From Sinorhizobium psoraleae (GTDB lineage Bacteria > Pseudomonadota > Alphaproteobacteria > Rhizobiales > Rhizobiaceae), in contig NZ_JABEKV010000002.1 of assembly GCF_013283645.1 (NCBI RefSeq), positions 1,247,798-1,311,797 on the forward strand: a stretch of 64,000 bases of DNA, read 5' to 3'. The position numbers were made by a program, and so were the translations under genes. Under the pieces are notes generated by a model. It ran no database searches and was not told the DNA's origin. It saw only the letters and a list, made by a program, of their open reading frames with translations. Every line of letters starts with the position of its first letter. Positions within the stretch are counted from its first letter, which is position 1. Shown in pieces: positions 17,847 through 26,799 of the stretch.

Positions 17847-18482
17847 ATGCCGATCCTCGAAATCCTCGACTATGCCGGTGTGGCCGTCTTCGCGGCGACC
17901 GGCGCGCTTTCGGCATCCCGCAAGCAGCTCGATATCATCGGCTATCTCTTCCTGGCGTCGGTCACGGGGATCGGCGGCGGCACGATGCGCGACGTGATCC
18001 TGGGTGCCACGCCCGTGTTCTGGGTGCTCAACCCGACCTATCTGCTCGTTTGCGCCTCGGTGGGCCTGATCCTGTTCTTCACGGCCCATCTTTTCGACTC
18101 GCGCTATCGCATGCTGGTGTGGCTCGATGCGATCGGTCTTTCCGCCTATTGCGTCATGGGGGCAGCGAAGGGCCTGGCGGCGACGGGTTCGCCGACCGTC
18201 GCCCTTGTCACCGGCATGCTGACGGCGACCTTCGGCGGCATTCTCCGCGACCTGCTGGCGGGCGAGCCGTCCGTGTTGCTGAGGCCGGAAGTCTATGTCA
18301 CCGCCGCGCTCGTCGGCGCCGGCGCCTTCGTGTTCGCCACAATGATCGGCATGCCGCTCATCGCGACCTCGGCACTCGGCGTGCTCTCCGCCTTCGCGGT
18401 GCGCGGCGGCGCACTGAAATACGGCTGGACCTTGCCGACCGGCAGGGCAGGCCCGGGGCGCGACCCGAGCGACGTGATGTAG
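17847..18482 (+). CDS. Trimeric intracellular cation channel family protein (UPF0126)
   Basis: A 211-residue integral membrane protein with seven predicted helices and two homologous halves. Each half contains the family signature: GIGGGTMRDVILG near residue 45 and TFGGILRDLLAGEP near residue 130. Bacterial TRIC proteins conduct K+/Na+; the transport role here is inferred from family. It ends only 11 bases before the convergent irr gene. Confidence 0.9.
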   Translation: MPILEILDYAGVAVFAATGALSASRKQLDIIGYLFLASVTGIGGGTMRDVILGATPVFWVLNPTYLLVCASVGLILFFTAHLFDSRYRMLVWLDAIGLSAYCVMGAAKGLAATGSPTVALVTGMLTATFGGILRDLLAGEPSVLLRPEVYVTAALVGAGAFVFATMIGMPLIATSALGVLSAFAVRGGALKYGWTLPTGRAGPGRDPSDVM

Positions 18483-18493
18483 CAGGTAAAGGG

Positions 18494-18916
18494 TTAGCGG
18501 TCGGACTTGCGGCGCAGGCGGACCACGACGTCGACATGCGAGATCTCCATGCCTTCCGGAGGCTCCGGAAGATTGTCGATCTGGATGTTGCTCACCGGAA
18601 TGTCGAGCACCTCATTCTGTCCTTCGACGAAGAAATGATGGTGATCGGAAACATTGGTGTCGAAGTAGGTCTTGGCGCTTTCGACCGCGAGCACGCGGAT
18701 CATTCCCGCTTCGGTGAATTGGTGAAGCGTGTTGTAGACGGTCGCGAGTGAAACCGGAACGCCGGCCTCGACCGCCTCCTCGTGCAGTTCCTCGACGGTC
18801 AGATGACGGTCGCCCTTTGCGAAAATGAGGTCCGCAAGCGCGATACGCTGGCGCGTCGGGCGCAAACCCGAGTTGCGCAGCCTGTCCTGCGAACACATTT
18901 GTGGTGCTTTCGTCAT
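18494..18916 (-). CDS. irr: Iron response regulator Irr (Fur family)
   Basis: A 140-residue Fur-type regulator with the winged-helix recognition text VPVSLATVYNTLHQFTEAGMI and the His-rich SDHHHFFVEG typical of Irr. In rhizobia Irr represses iron-consuming genes when haem is low. The Bradyrhizobium-type Cys-Pro haem regulatory motif near the N-terminus is absent here. The ATG at 18916 (MTKAPQMCSQDRL) is chosen because family members start there; the frame runs 11 codons further upstream. It is divergent from fabA, with a 490-base gap containing a RIME-like repeat. Confidence 0.92.
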   Translation of the reverse strand: MTKAPQMCSQDRLRNSGLRPTRQRIALADLIFAKGDRHLTVEELHEEAVEAGVPVSLATVYNTLHQFTEAGMIRVLAVESAKTYFDTNVSDHHHFFVEGQNEVLDIPVSNIQIDNLPEPPEGMEISHVDVVVRLRRKSDR

Positions 18917-19172
18917 GCGCAGCCGCTTTGGTATCCTGGCCAAATTCACAGATTATCTGTTTGCGATATAACTTCTGCTGGCGCCGCTTTCAATAGATTC
19001 CGAGCTTCCAGGGGCGCAAACGCCTGAAAATCGGCCCAAAGCGGGGGAAGGCTGGCATTTAACTCTGGTCGTGCCCACATTCATATTGTAAGCGACGGCG
19101 CAACGATATCGCCAATAAGGGCCGGATGAGAGAAAATGTGAGGCGGCATTCCGCCGGCATCCGTACTAACCT

Positions 19173-19277
19173 ACTGCATGTTTCCTTAAATCGGAGCCGA
19201 TTTAAGGATAAAAACATTCAGCAACTCAAAGTGCTACAGTGCCCTTTGCGCGTCTGACAAGACACGCGGCGCTGTAG
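19173..19277. repeat. RIME-like repeat, family A
   Basis: A full reverse-oriented copy: CTGCATGTTTCCTTAAATCG, palindrome AAATCGGAGCCGATTT, then CAACTCAAAGTGCTACAG and a GCGCGTCT.../AGACACGCGGCGCTGTAG hairpin. It fills the middle of the irr-fabA gap; the flanks of the gap (18917-19172, 19278-19403) hold nothing else I can name. Confidence 0.85.
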
Positions 19278-19403
19278 GGGTCTCGCGGGAGCGCAATCTG
19301 CGACAGGCGGCATAGCCATTGGCGCAGGCCACGCTTCAATTTAATCCGAACTTGCACTAAAGCAGGTCGGAGAACATTCAGTCGATCGGGGAAACAACCA
19401 TTC

Positions 19404-19919
19404 ATGACGACCAGACAATCCAGCTTCAGCTATGAGGAAATCCTGACCTGCGGCCGAGGTGAAATGTTTGGCCCCGGCAATGCCCAGCTTCCGTTGCCGC
19501 CGATGCTGATGTTCAACCGCATCACCGATATCTCGGAAACCGGCGGCCCCCACGATAAGGGTTACGTCCGCGCCGAGTTCGACATCACGCCGGATCTCTG
19601 GTTCTTCCCCTGCCATTTCATGGGCGATCCCGTCATGCCCGGCTGCCTTGGTCTCGATGCCATGTGGCAGCTGACCGGCTTCTTCCTCGGCTGGCTCGGC
19701 GAGCCCGGCAAGGGCCGCGCGATCTCCACAGGCGAGGTAAAATTCACAGGCATGGTGACGCCGAAGAACAAGCTGGTCGAATACGGCATCGACTTCAAGC
19801 GCGTGATGCGGGGCCGCCTGGTGCTCGGCATTGCCGACGGCTGGATGAAGGCCGACGGCGAAGTGATCTACAAGGCCAGCGATCTCAGGGTCGGTCTTTT
19901 CCAGGAAAAGGCCGACTGA
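19404..19919 (+). CDS. fabA: 3-hydroxydecanoyl-ACP dehydratase/isomerase
   Basis: FabA dehydrates 3-hydroxydecanoyl-ACP and isomerises trans-2- to cis-3-decenoyl-ACP, starting anaerobic-type unsaturated fatty-acid synthesis. The 171-residue protein has the hot-dog fold catalytic pair: His in [14 protein letters not shown] and Asp in [11 protein letters not shown]. Length matches E. coli FabA. It is followed 47 bases later by fabB and then by fabI, as in other Rhizobiaceae, and is divergent from irr. Confidence 0.97.
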   Translation: MTTRQSSFSYEEILTCGRGEMFGPGNAQLPLPPMLMFNRITDISETGGPHDKGYVRAEFDITPDLWFFPCHFMGDPVMPGCLGLDAMWQLTGFFLGWLGEPGKGRAISTGEVKFTGMVTPKNKLVEYGIDFKRVMRGRLVLGIADGWMKADGEVIYKASDLRVGLFQEKAD

Positions 19920-19966
19920 GCCGCAAAAGGCCAGGACGGGTTCAAGTTTAAGAAAAGGTCATTACC

Positions 19967-21187
19967 ATGAGACGGGTTGTTGTCACGGGCCTCGGCATCG
20001 TTTCCTCGATCGGTAACAATGCCGACGAAGTCACCGCGTCGCTGCGCGATGCGAAGTCGGGCATCACGTTTTCCCCGGATTTCGCCGAGAATGGCTTCAA
20101 GTGCCAGGTCTGGGGCGCGCCGTCGCTCGACCCGACGGAACTCGTCGACCGGCGTGCCATGCGCTTCCTGTCCCAGGGAGGTGCCTGGAACCACGTTGCG
20201 ATGAAGCAGGCAATCGCGGACTCGGGACTCGAGGCCGGCGACATCACCAACGAACGCACCGGCATCATCATGGGCTCGGGCGGTCCCTCGACGCGCACCA
20301 TCGTCGAGGCTGCCGACGTCACTCGCAAGAACGTGAGCCCGAAGCGCATCGGCCCGTTCGCGGTCCCGAAGGCAATGTCGTCGACGGCCTCGGCCACGCT
20401 TGCGACCTGGTTCCAGATCCATGGCGTCAACTACTCGATCTCGTCGGCCTGCTCGACCTCGGCGCATTGCATCGGCAATGCCGCGGAAATGATCCAGTGG
20501 GGCAAGCAGGACGTGATGTTCGCCGGCGGCCACGAGGATCTCGACTGGACCATGTCCAACCTGTTCGATGCCATGGGCGCGATGTCCTCGAAGTTCAACG
20601 AGACGCCGTCGTCGGCCTCGCGCGCCTATGACGTCAACCGCGACGGTTTCGTGATTGCCGGCGGCGCCGGCGTGCTGGTGCTCGAGGAGCTGGAGCGTGC
20701 CAAGGCCCGCGGAGCCACGATCTACGCCGAAATCGTCGGCTATGGCGCGACCTCAGACGGTTACGACATGGTCGCTCCCTCCGGCGAAGGTGCCGTGCGC
20801 TGCATGCGTCAGGCGCTCGCCACGGTGAAGGGCGACGTGGATTACATCAACACCCACGGAACCTCCACCCCGGTCGGCGACTCCAAGGAAATCGGCGCCA
20901 TTCGTGAAGTGTTCGGCACCAACATGCCGCACATCCAGTCGACCAAGTCCCTGACCGGCCACTCCCTGGGTGCTGCCGGCGTGCAGGAATCGATCTATGG
21001 CCTATTGATGATGCAGGCCGGCTTCATCGGCGAAAGCGCGCATATCAGCGAGCTCGACCCCGAGTTCGAAGGCGTACCGATCGTTCGCAAGCGGATCGAC
21101 AACGCAAAGATCGACACGGTTCTTTCGAACTCCTTCGGTTTCGGCGGCACCAACGCCACGCTCGTCTTCCAGCGCTACAACGGATAA
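19967..21187 (+). CDS. fabB: 3-oxoacyl-ACP synthase I
   Basis: FabB condenses malonyl-ACP with acyl-ACP and is needed to elongate the cis-unsaturated intermediate made by FabA. The 406-residue product starts [16 protein letters not shown] and carries the Cys-His-His triad in [21 protein letters not shown] and [12 protein letters not shown]. The spacing to fabI (four bases) shows an operon. Confidence 0.97.
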   Translation: MRRVVVTGLGIVSSIGNNADEVTASLRDAKSGITFSPDFAENGFKCQVWGAPSLDPTELVDRRAMRFLSQGGAWNHVAMKQAIADSGLEAGDITNERTGIIMGSGGPSTRTIVEAADVTRKNVSPKRIGPFAVPKAMSSTASATLATWFQIHGVNYSISSACSTSAHCIGNAAEMIQWGKQDVMFAGGHEDLDWTMSNLFDAMGAMSSKFNETPSSASRAYDVNRDGFVIAGGAGVLVLEELERAKARGATIYAEIVGYGATSDGYDMVAPSGEGAVRCMRQALATVKGDVDYINTHGTSTPVGDSKEIGAIREVFGTNMPHIQSTKSLTGHSLGAAGVQESIYGLLMMQAGFIGESAHISELDPEFEGVPIVRKRIDNAKIDTVLSNSFGFGGTNATLVFQRYNG

Positions 21188-21191
21188 CACA

Positions 21192-21998
21192 ATGAACGGA
21201 CTGATGAACGGAAAGCGCGGCCTCATCATGGGTGTGGCCAACAACCATTCTATTGCCTGGGGAATCTCCAAGGCACTGGCCGCGCAGGGCGCCGAACTTG
21301 CTTTCACCTATCAGGGCGAAGCGCTCGGCAAGCGCGTGAAGCCGCTCGCCGCCGAGGTCGGTTCCGACTTCCTGCTGCCCTGCGACGTCGAGGATATCGC
21401 CTCCGTCGACGCGGTCATTGCCGCCATCAAGGAGCGTTGGGGCCGACTCGATTTCGTCGTCCACGCGATCGGTTTCTCCGACAAGAGCGAGTTGAAGGGT
21501 CTTTACGCGGACACCACGCGCGACAATTTCAGCCGCACCATGGTCATCTCCTGCTTCTCCTTCACCGAGATCGCCAGGCGGGCCGCCGAGCTGATGAGCG
21601 AAGGCGGCACGATGCTGACGCTGACCTATGGCGGCTCGACACGGGTCATGCCGAACTACAACGTAATGGGTGTTGCCAAGGCGGCGCTCGAAGCCTCGGT
21701 GCGCTATCTCGCCGCCGACTACGGCACGCGCGGCATCCGCGTCAACGCGATCTCCGCCGGGCCGATCCGCACGCTCGCCGGCGCCGGCATCTCGGACGCA
21801 CGCGCGATGCTTTCCTGGCAGCAGAAGAATTCGCCCTTGCGCCGCACCGTGACGATCGACGACGTCGGCAATTCCGCGCTATACCTTCTTTCGGACCTTT
21901 CGCGCGGCGTGACCGGCGAGATCCACTATGTGGATTCCGGCTACAACATCACCTCGATGCCGACGCTCGAGGCGTTGCGCACGGCCGACGCGGAGTAA
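21192..21998 (+). CDS. fabI: Enoyl-ACP reductase (NADH), FabI
   Basis: FabI reduces enoyl-ACP in the last step of each elongation cycle. The 268-residue SDR protein has the nucleotide site KRGLIMGVANNHSIAWG and the catalytic Tyr-x6-Lys in PNYNVMGVAKAALE. Residues around SAGPIRTLAGAGI match the substrate loop. It closes the fabA-fabB-fabI operon and is followed by a hairpin. Confidence 0.96.
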   Translation: MNGLMNGKRGLIMGVANNHSIAWGISKALAAQGAELAFTYQGEALGKRVKPLAAEVGSDFLLPCDVEDIASVDAVIAAIKERWGRLDFVVHAIGFSDKSELKGLYADTTRDNFSRTMVISCFSFTEIARRAAELMSEGGTMLTLTYGGSTRVMPNYNVMGVAKAALEASVRYLAADYGTRGIRVNAISAGPIRTLAGAGISDARAMLSWQQKNSPLRRTVTIDDVGNSALYLLSDLSRGVTGEIHYVDSGYNITSMPTLEALRTADAE

Positions 21999-22005
21999 GG
22001 TAGCC

Positions 22006-22030
22006 GATCCGGGTTGTCGCAACCCGGATC
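22006..22030. terminator. Perfect 11-bp hairpin between convergent genes
   Basis: GATCCGGGTTG (22006-22016) and CAACCCGGATC (22020-22030) pair perfectly around TCG. No U tract follows on either strand. Its place directly after fabI and at the stop of the convergent small gene fits a bidirectional terminator that may need Rho. Confidence 0.55.
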
Positions 22031-22271
22031 AGGCCGCTGTCCAAGCCCAAACCAATCCCAGCAGGATAGCCGCCAGCGCGAGCCCGACAACGGTGGACGC
22101 GCCGCGCATGTATCTCAGTCTTGCCGGCACCAGCGGCACGCGATAGAGACTGCGCAAGAACGGCAAGGGAACTTCCGCCGTAGCGCCATGTCCCTCGGCG
22201 TTCTTGATATCGCGCGCGATCACCTCTTCAACATCTTCCATCATAGGGGGTCGAGCGGGTCCAAATCCCAT
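22029..22271 (-). CDS. Small membrane-anchored hypothetical protein
   Basis: An 80-residue protein starting at ATG 22271 (MGFGPARPPMMEDVEEV) after GAGGAGCAGGCT. The N-terminal half is soluble. The only hydrophobic helix is near the C-terminus (VVGLALAAILLGLVWAW), giving a tail-anchored look. No family is recognised. An upstream in-frame start would extend it to 102 residues, but the ribosome site favours 22271. Confidence 0.55.
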   Translation of the reverse strand: MGFGPARPPMMEDVEEVIARDIKNAEGHGATAEVPLPFLRSLYRVPLVPARLRYMRGASTVVGLALAAILLGLVWAWTAA

Positions 22272-22406
22272 AGCCTGCTCCTCTACGGTCACCATGGCCG
22301 ACATCAACATGGTGTGCCCGATCGTTCTTTCTGGCAACAGGAAAGCGGCGCGTCACAAGGAAGCGACACGCCATCCGGACAGACCGGATCAACCGCTAGC
22401 GTAACG

Positions 22407-22476
22407 CCTTAAATCGGAGTCAGACATACAGCAGCACTCCGCGCCCTTTGTGCACGCACGCCGCTGCAAAGCGGCG
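22407..22476. repeat. Degenerate family A repeat
   Basis: CCTTAAATCGGAGTC, GCAGCACTCCGCGCCCTTTGTGC and CACGCCGCTGCAAAGCGG resemble family A with losses. It fills the space upstream of the small membrane protein gene and past the rsmC-like stop. Confidence 0.45.
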
Positions 22477-22495
22477 CAAGCCGACCTGAATTGCT

Positions 22496-23512
22496 CTACC
22501 GTTTTGCCCAGAGCACCTTGAAGCGCGCGTTGCGGCAGGTCTCGCCGCTCTCCTTGAAATTTTCCGCGAGAACCTGCTCATAGGGCAGGCCGCGATTGGC
22601 GACCAGCATCAGCTTGCCACCGTGCTTTAGAGCCTTGGCAGCGGACTTGATGATCGCGGCGCCGAGCGATGGTTCTGCGGCATGTCCCTCGTGGAAGGGC
22701 GGATTCATAACGATCAGGTCGTACTTGTCGCGCGTCTCCTCGGTGGTCAGGTCGTGCCAATAGAAACGGGCCGGCGTCGAGGGTGCGTTCGCCATCATGT
22801 TGATGCGCGCCGCCTCCAGCGCTTCATAATCCGCCTCGAAGAGATCGATGCCCTTCAGCCCAGGCGAGGCATGGGCGAGCATCACCGACAGATAACCCCA
22901 ACCGGCACCGAAATCCGCCGCATGGCCGGTAAGATCTTTGGGCAGGCGGGAGGCAAGAAGCTCGGAACCCGCATCTACGCGGTCGTGGGAGAACATGCCG
23001 GGCGACGCCTCGAACAGCCCATCGACACGCACCGGCACCTTGGCGAGCGCCGACACGGCTTCCGAGACATCTTCAGGCCGCGTGAACCAGAAGGCAACGC
23101 CATGGTATTTCGGCAGAGAATCCCCGTCCCAGCCGAATTTGCCGATCTTCTTGCGCAGCGGCTGGATGCCGTCCTCCTTGCCGCCTGCCACCACGATCAG
23201 CGCGCCACCGCGGGTGCGCTTAAGCGCCTCGGCGATCCGGTCCTCGTTCTCGCCCTTGTGCTTGCCGCAGAGCACCAGTGCCGCGTCATAGCCCTCGCCC
23301 TCGGCAAGAGGCGTCACGTCGGCACGCGCCGCTTCCAGCGCGCGATAGAGAGACTTGAGCGGCTGCACGGCGGCGATCGACGCGGAAAAGTCCCGCGGCA
23401 GCCTGTAGCCCGCCTCCGCCCCAAGGAAAAGCACGCGCTCGCCCTCCCCCGGCGGATCGATGACACCGGTATCGAAAGGGTGGAACAGGGTTTTCAGTGC
23501 GTCGCGGCTCAT
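22496..23512 (-). CDS. RsmC-like 16S rRNA (guanine-N2) methyltransferase
   Basis: A 338-residue class I SAM methyltransferase of the RsmC/RlmG type. The N-terminal pseudo-domain (residues about 1-165) is followed by a catalytic domain with AADFGAGWGYLSVML (motif I) and LIVMNPPFHEGHA, the NPPF tetrad of amino-N methyltransferases. It likely methylates a guanine of 16S rRNA at N2; the exact target cannot be read from sequence. It is downstream of pnp on the same strand, but a terminator separates them. Confidence 0.85.
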   Translation of the reverse strand: MSRDALKTLFHPFDTGVIDPPGEGERVLFLGAEAGYRLPRDFSASIAAVQPLKSLYRALEAARADVTPLAEGEGYDAALVLCGKHKGENEDRIAEALKRTRGGALIVVAGGKEDGIQPLRKKIGKFGWDGDSLPKYHGVAFWFTRPEDVSEAVSALAKVPVRVDGLFEASPGMFSHDRVDAGSELLASRLPKDLTGHAADFGAGWGYLSVMLAHASPGLKGIDLFEADYEALEAARINMMANAPSTPARFYWHDLTTEETRDKYDLIVMNPPFHEGHAAEPSLGAAIIKSAAKALKHGGKLMLVANRGLPYEQVLAENFKESGETCRNARFKVLWAKR

Positions 23513-23540
23513 GGGATCGAATCCGTTCTTTGCTTACAGA

Positions 23541-23574
23541 AAGGGGGCGCGAAGCGATCCGCTCCGCGCCCCCG
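23541..23574 (-). terminator. Terminator of pnp
   Basis: A long GC-rich hairpin (GGGGGCGCG.AGCG pairing with CGCT.CGCGCCCCC) is followed on the minus strand by TTTCTG. It stands 20 bases past the pnp stop. Confidence 0.7.
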
Positions 23575-23594
23575 AGCACCTTGGCGGGGCCGGC

Positions 23595-25748
23595 TTATTC
23601 AGCCGCTTCGCCGCCGTCCTTCTTCTCGGCCTTCTCGGCGACGACTTCCTTGCCGGTCGCCTGATCGACGACCTTCATGGAGAGGCGAACCTTGCCGCGC
23701 TCGTCGAAGCCCATCAGCTTGACCCAGACCTTGTCGCCTTCCTTGACGACATCGGTCGTCTTGGCGACGCGCTCGGAAGCGAGCTGCGAGATATGGACGA
23801 GGCCGTCACGGGCGCCGAAGAAGTTGACGAAAGCACCGAAGTCGGCGGTTTTGACGACCGTGCCTTCATAGATCTGGCCGACTTCCGGCTCGGCAACGAT
23901 CGAGTGGATCCACTTGCGGGCCGCTTCGATCTCCTTGGCGGAGGAGGATGCGATCTTGACCGTACCGTCGTCCTCGATGTTGATCTTGGCGCCGGTCTTT
24001 TCGACGATTTCGCGGATGACCTTGCCGCCCGAGCCGATGACTTCGCGGATCTTGTCGACCGGGATGTTCATCACTTCGATGCGCGGCGCGAATTCGCCAA
24101 GCTGGCCACGGCTCTCGGAGATGGCCTTGGCCATTTCGCCCAGAATGTGCAGACGGCCGCCCTTCGCCTGGTTGAGCGCTACACCCATGATCTCTTCGGT
24201 GATGCCCTCGATCTTGATGTCCATCTGCAGCGAGGTGATACCGGCGTCGGTGCCTGCAACCTTGAAGTCCATGTCGCCGAGATGATCTTCGTCACCGAGA
24301 ATGTCGGAGAGAACGGCGAAGCGGTCATCTTCCTTGATGAGGCCCATGGCGATACCGGCGACGGGCTTGGCAAGCGGGACGCCTGCATCCATCAGCGCCA
24401 GAGAGGTGCCGCAGACGGTGGCCATCGAGGAGGAGCCGTTGGACTCGGTGATTTCGGAAACGACGCGCAGCGTATAGGGGAACTGTTCCGCCGTCGGCAG
24501 CATCGGGTGGATGGCGCGCCAAGCGAGCTTGCCGTGGCCGATTTCGCGGCGTCCCGGGGAACCCATGCGGCCCGTTTCACCGACCGAGAAGGGCGGGAAG
24601 TTGTAGTGCAGCATGAAGTTTTCCTTGTACATGCCGGTCAAGGAATCAACATACTGCTCGTCTTCGCCAGTGCCGAGGGTCGCAACGACGATCGCCTGGG
24701 TTTCACCGCGGGTGAAGAGCGAGGAACCGTGCGTGCGCGGCAGGATGCCGACTTCGGCGACGATCGGGCGGACCGTGACGAGATCGCGGCCATCGATACG
24801 GCTCTGCGTATCGAGAATGTTCCAGCGAACGATCTTGGCCTGCAGGTGCTTGAAGACCGAAGCGATCTCTTCGGCCGTGTGAGCAGGGTTCTCGATGCCT
24901 TCCGGCAGGAAGTGTTCCTTCACCTTGGCTTTGACGGCATCGACCGCAGCGTAGCGGGCGGCCTTCTCGGTGATCTTGTAGGCATTGCGCAGCTCGTCTT
25001 CGGCAATCGAGAGCATGGCGTTCTCAAGCGCGGAATGATCTTCCGGTTCGAATTCGCGCGGTTCCTTGGCAGCGACTTCGGCGAGCTTGATGATCGCGTC
25101 GATCACCGCCTGGAAGCCCTTCTGACCGAAGACAACAGCGCCGAGCATGATGTCTTCCGGCAACTCCTTGGCTTCCGATTCGACCATCAGCACGGCTTCC
25201 TGCGTGCCTGCGACGACGAGGTCGAGAGAGGATTCGTCCATCTCGTCCAGGTGCGGATTCAGCACATATTCGCCATTGATGTAGCCAACACGGGCACCGC
25301 CGATCGGCCCCATGAACGGAATGCCGGAAAGCGTCAGCGCGGCGGAGGCGGCGACCATGGAAACGACGTCCGGATTGTTTTCCAGGTCATGCTGCATGAC
25401 CGTGACGATCACCTGGGTGTCGTTCTTGTAGCCTTCCGGGAAGAGCGGGCGGATCGGCCGGTCGATCAGACGGGAAACGAGCGTTTCGTTTTCGCTCGGG
25501 CGGCCTTCACGCTTGAAATAACCGCCGGGAATCTTGCCGGCAGCATAGGTCTTTTCCTGGTAGTTGACGGTAAGCGGGAAGAAGTCCTGGCCGGGCTTCG
25601 GCGCCTTGGCCGAAACGACGGTGGCAAGCACCACGGTTTCGCCGTAGGTCGCGAGAACGGCACCGTCAGCCTGACGTGCGATCTTGCCGGTTTCGAGCTT
25701 GAGCGGACGCCCTGCCCATTCGATTTCTACCTTGTGGGTCTCGAACAT
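23595..25748 (-). CDS. pnp: Polyribonucleotide nucleotidyltransferase (PNPase)
   Basis: PNPase degrades RNA phosphorolytically from the 3' end and is part of the degradosome. The 717-residue protein contains two RNase PH domains. The first starts [20 protein letters not shown]; the second includes [15 protein letters not shown] and [12 protein letters not shown]. These are followed by KH ([16 protein letters not shown]) and S1 ([20 protein letters not shown]). Length is typical. It follows rpsO on the same strand, as in most proteobacteria, with a RIME-like repeat and terminator between them. Confidence 0.98.
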   Translation of the reverse strand: MFETHKVEIEWAGRPLKLETGKIARQADGAVLATYGETVVLATVVSAKAPKPGQDFFPLTVNYQEKTYAAGKIPGGYFKREGRPSENETLVSRLIDRPIRPLFPEGYKNDTQVIVTVMQHDLENNPDVVSMVAASAALTLSGIPFMGPIGGARVGYINGEYVLNPHLDEMDESSLDLVVAGTQEAVLMVESEAKELPEDIMLGAVVFGQKGFQAVIDAIIKLAEVAAKEPREFEPEDHSALENAMLSIAEDELRNAYKITEKAARYAAVDAVKAKVKEHFLPEGIENPAHTAEEIASVFKHLQAKIVRWNILDTQSRIDGRDLVTVRPIVAEVGILPRTHGSSLFTRGETQAIVVATLGTGEDEQYVDSLTGMYKENFMLHYNFPPFSVGETGRMGSPGRREIGHGKLAWRAIHPMLPTAEQFPYTLRVVSEITESNGSSSMATVCGTSLALMDAGVPLAKPVAGIAMGLIKEDDRFAVLSDILGDEDHLGDMDFKVAGTDAGITSLQMDIKIEGITEEIMGVALNQAKGGRLHILGEMAKAISESRGQLGEFAPRIEVMNIPVDKIREVIGSGGKVIREIVEKTGAKINIEDDGTVKIASSSAKEIEAARKWIHSIVAEPEVGQIYEGTVVKTADFGAFVNFFGARDGLVHISQLASERVAKTTDVVKEGDKVWVKLMGFDERGKVRLSMKVVDQATGKEVVAEKAEKKDGGEAAE

Positions 25749-26055
25749 GTTCTGTCCTTCGTGTGCGGGAGACCTTCCGCGGCTGTTGCAGCGCGGATGA
25801 TCTGAATGCCGCTTGGTGGTGGCGCATCACGGGCAAGACAACGGGAGGCTTCAAAAAGAACCGGCTCGTTACCGCTTTGCCGCGCTGCCCGTGTGGCAGC
25901 GCTCCGGCAAGCAGGCGCCGAAGCATCCTGCAATCCTGCCCCATGACGGGCCATCGGTTGATCCGCGATACCGGCCCATCCGGTCCGCTGGACGTTCTCT
26001 CCCGGTCCTGCGCCTCCGGCGCCCGAGGAGAGATAATCAAGGCGATCAAACGCCC

Positions 26056-26158
26056 TGCTGCATGCTTCCTTAAACCGACCGATCCAAGTACAAAACATGC
26101 AGCGATTTCAAAGTGCTACAACGACCTTGTGCGTCTGAAAAGACCCACGGCGCTGTAG
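26056..26158. repeat. RIME-like repeat, family A
   Basis: A full copy in reverse orientation (CTGCATGCTTCCTTAAACCG, ATGCAGCGATTTCAAAGTGC, then TGCGTCTGAAAAGACCCACGG and GCGCTGTAG). It lies between pnp and rpsO and abuts the rpsO terminator. The rest of 25749-26055 holds no gene I support. Confidence 0.8.
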
Positions 26159-26192
26159 AAAAAAAGCCGGCGGACCGCAAGCGGCCCGCCGG
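26156..26192 (-). terminator. Terminator of rpsO
   Basis: The minus-strand hairpin CCGGCGGGCCGCTTGCGGTC with its partner is followed by a run of seven U residues, ten bases beyond the rpsO stop. It may reduce read-through into pnp. Confidence 0.88.
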
Positions 26193-26202
26193 ACAAAGTC
26201 GT

Positions 26203-26472
26203 TTAGCGACGGATGCCCAGGGCACCGATCAGCTTGGTGTAGCGCGCTTCGTCTTTCTTCTTCAGATAGTCGAGGAGCGAACGACGGCTGGAAACCATCG
26301 CGAGAAGACCACGGCGGGAATGGTTGTCCTTCTTGTGGCCCTTGAAGTGTTCGGTCAGGTTGTTGATCCGTTCCGTCAGGAGCGCAACCTGGACTTCCGG
26401 AGAACCGGTGTCGCCTTCAGCGGTCGCGAATTCCTTGATGAGCTGAGCCTTGCGCTCTGTTGTAATCGACAT
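26203..26472 (-). CDS. rpsO: 30S ribosomal protein S15
   Basis: The 89-residue S15 binds the central domain of 16S rRNA. Family text is clear: [40 protein letters not shown] and [21 protein letters not shown]. It sits between the translation operon and pnp. Confidence 0.98.
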   Translation of the reverse strand: MSITTERKAQLIKEFATAEGDTGSPEVQVALLTERINNLTEHFKGHKKDNHSRRGLLAMVSSRRSLLDYLKKKDEARYTKLIGALGIRR

Positions 26473-26670
26473 CGGATGATCCTTTCAGTTCGAGGATTTC
26501 GGGTCGCCGGCAGCCGGGATGTCGTCCAGCCGCGGCCGTTAATACGAAGAGGCAGCGCCTTTCGCTGGCGTGCCTATAAACGAAATGTATCGAAAAGGAA
26601 AGGGTCATGAAACCCGCGATACGAAGCGCACTCGCCATGCTTCAATTGCCGATTTGCCGCGGGGGCACGG

Positions 26671-26776
26671 GCTATAGCGCCGCACGTCTTATCCGACGCG
26701 CGAAGGACGTTGTGGCACTTCGAATTGCTGACTGTCTTCACCCTTAAATCGGCCAGGATCCAAGGAAACATGCAGG
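26671..26776. repeat. RIME-like repeat, family A (downstream of HWE kinase)
   Basis: A forward copy: TATAGCGCCGCACGTC, GACGCGCGAAGGACG, GTGGCACTTCGAATTGCTGA, then CCTTAAATCGGCC and AAGGAAACATGCAGGAG. It has the same orientation as the copy at 28763-28829, so the two form direct repeats around the kinase gene. Confidence 0.8.
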
Positions 26777-26799
26777 AGACCCAAGCGTTGAGGGCGTCG

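Noticed and set aside
23460-25805. Plus-strand open frame of 781 codons opposite pnp
   Set aside because: Antisense of a fully conserved PNPase; composition is Asp/Arg/Leu repeats without domains.
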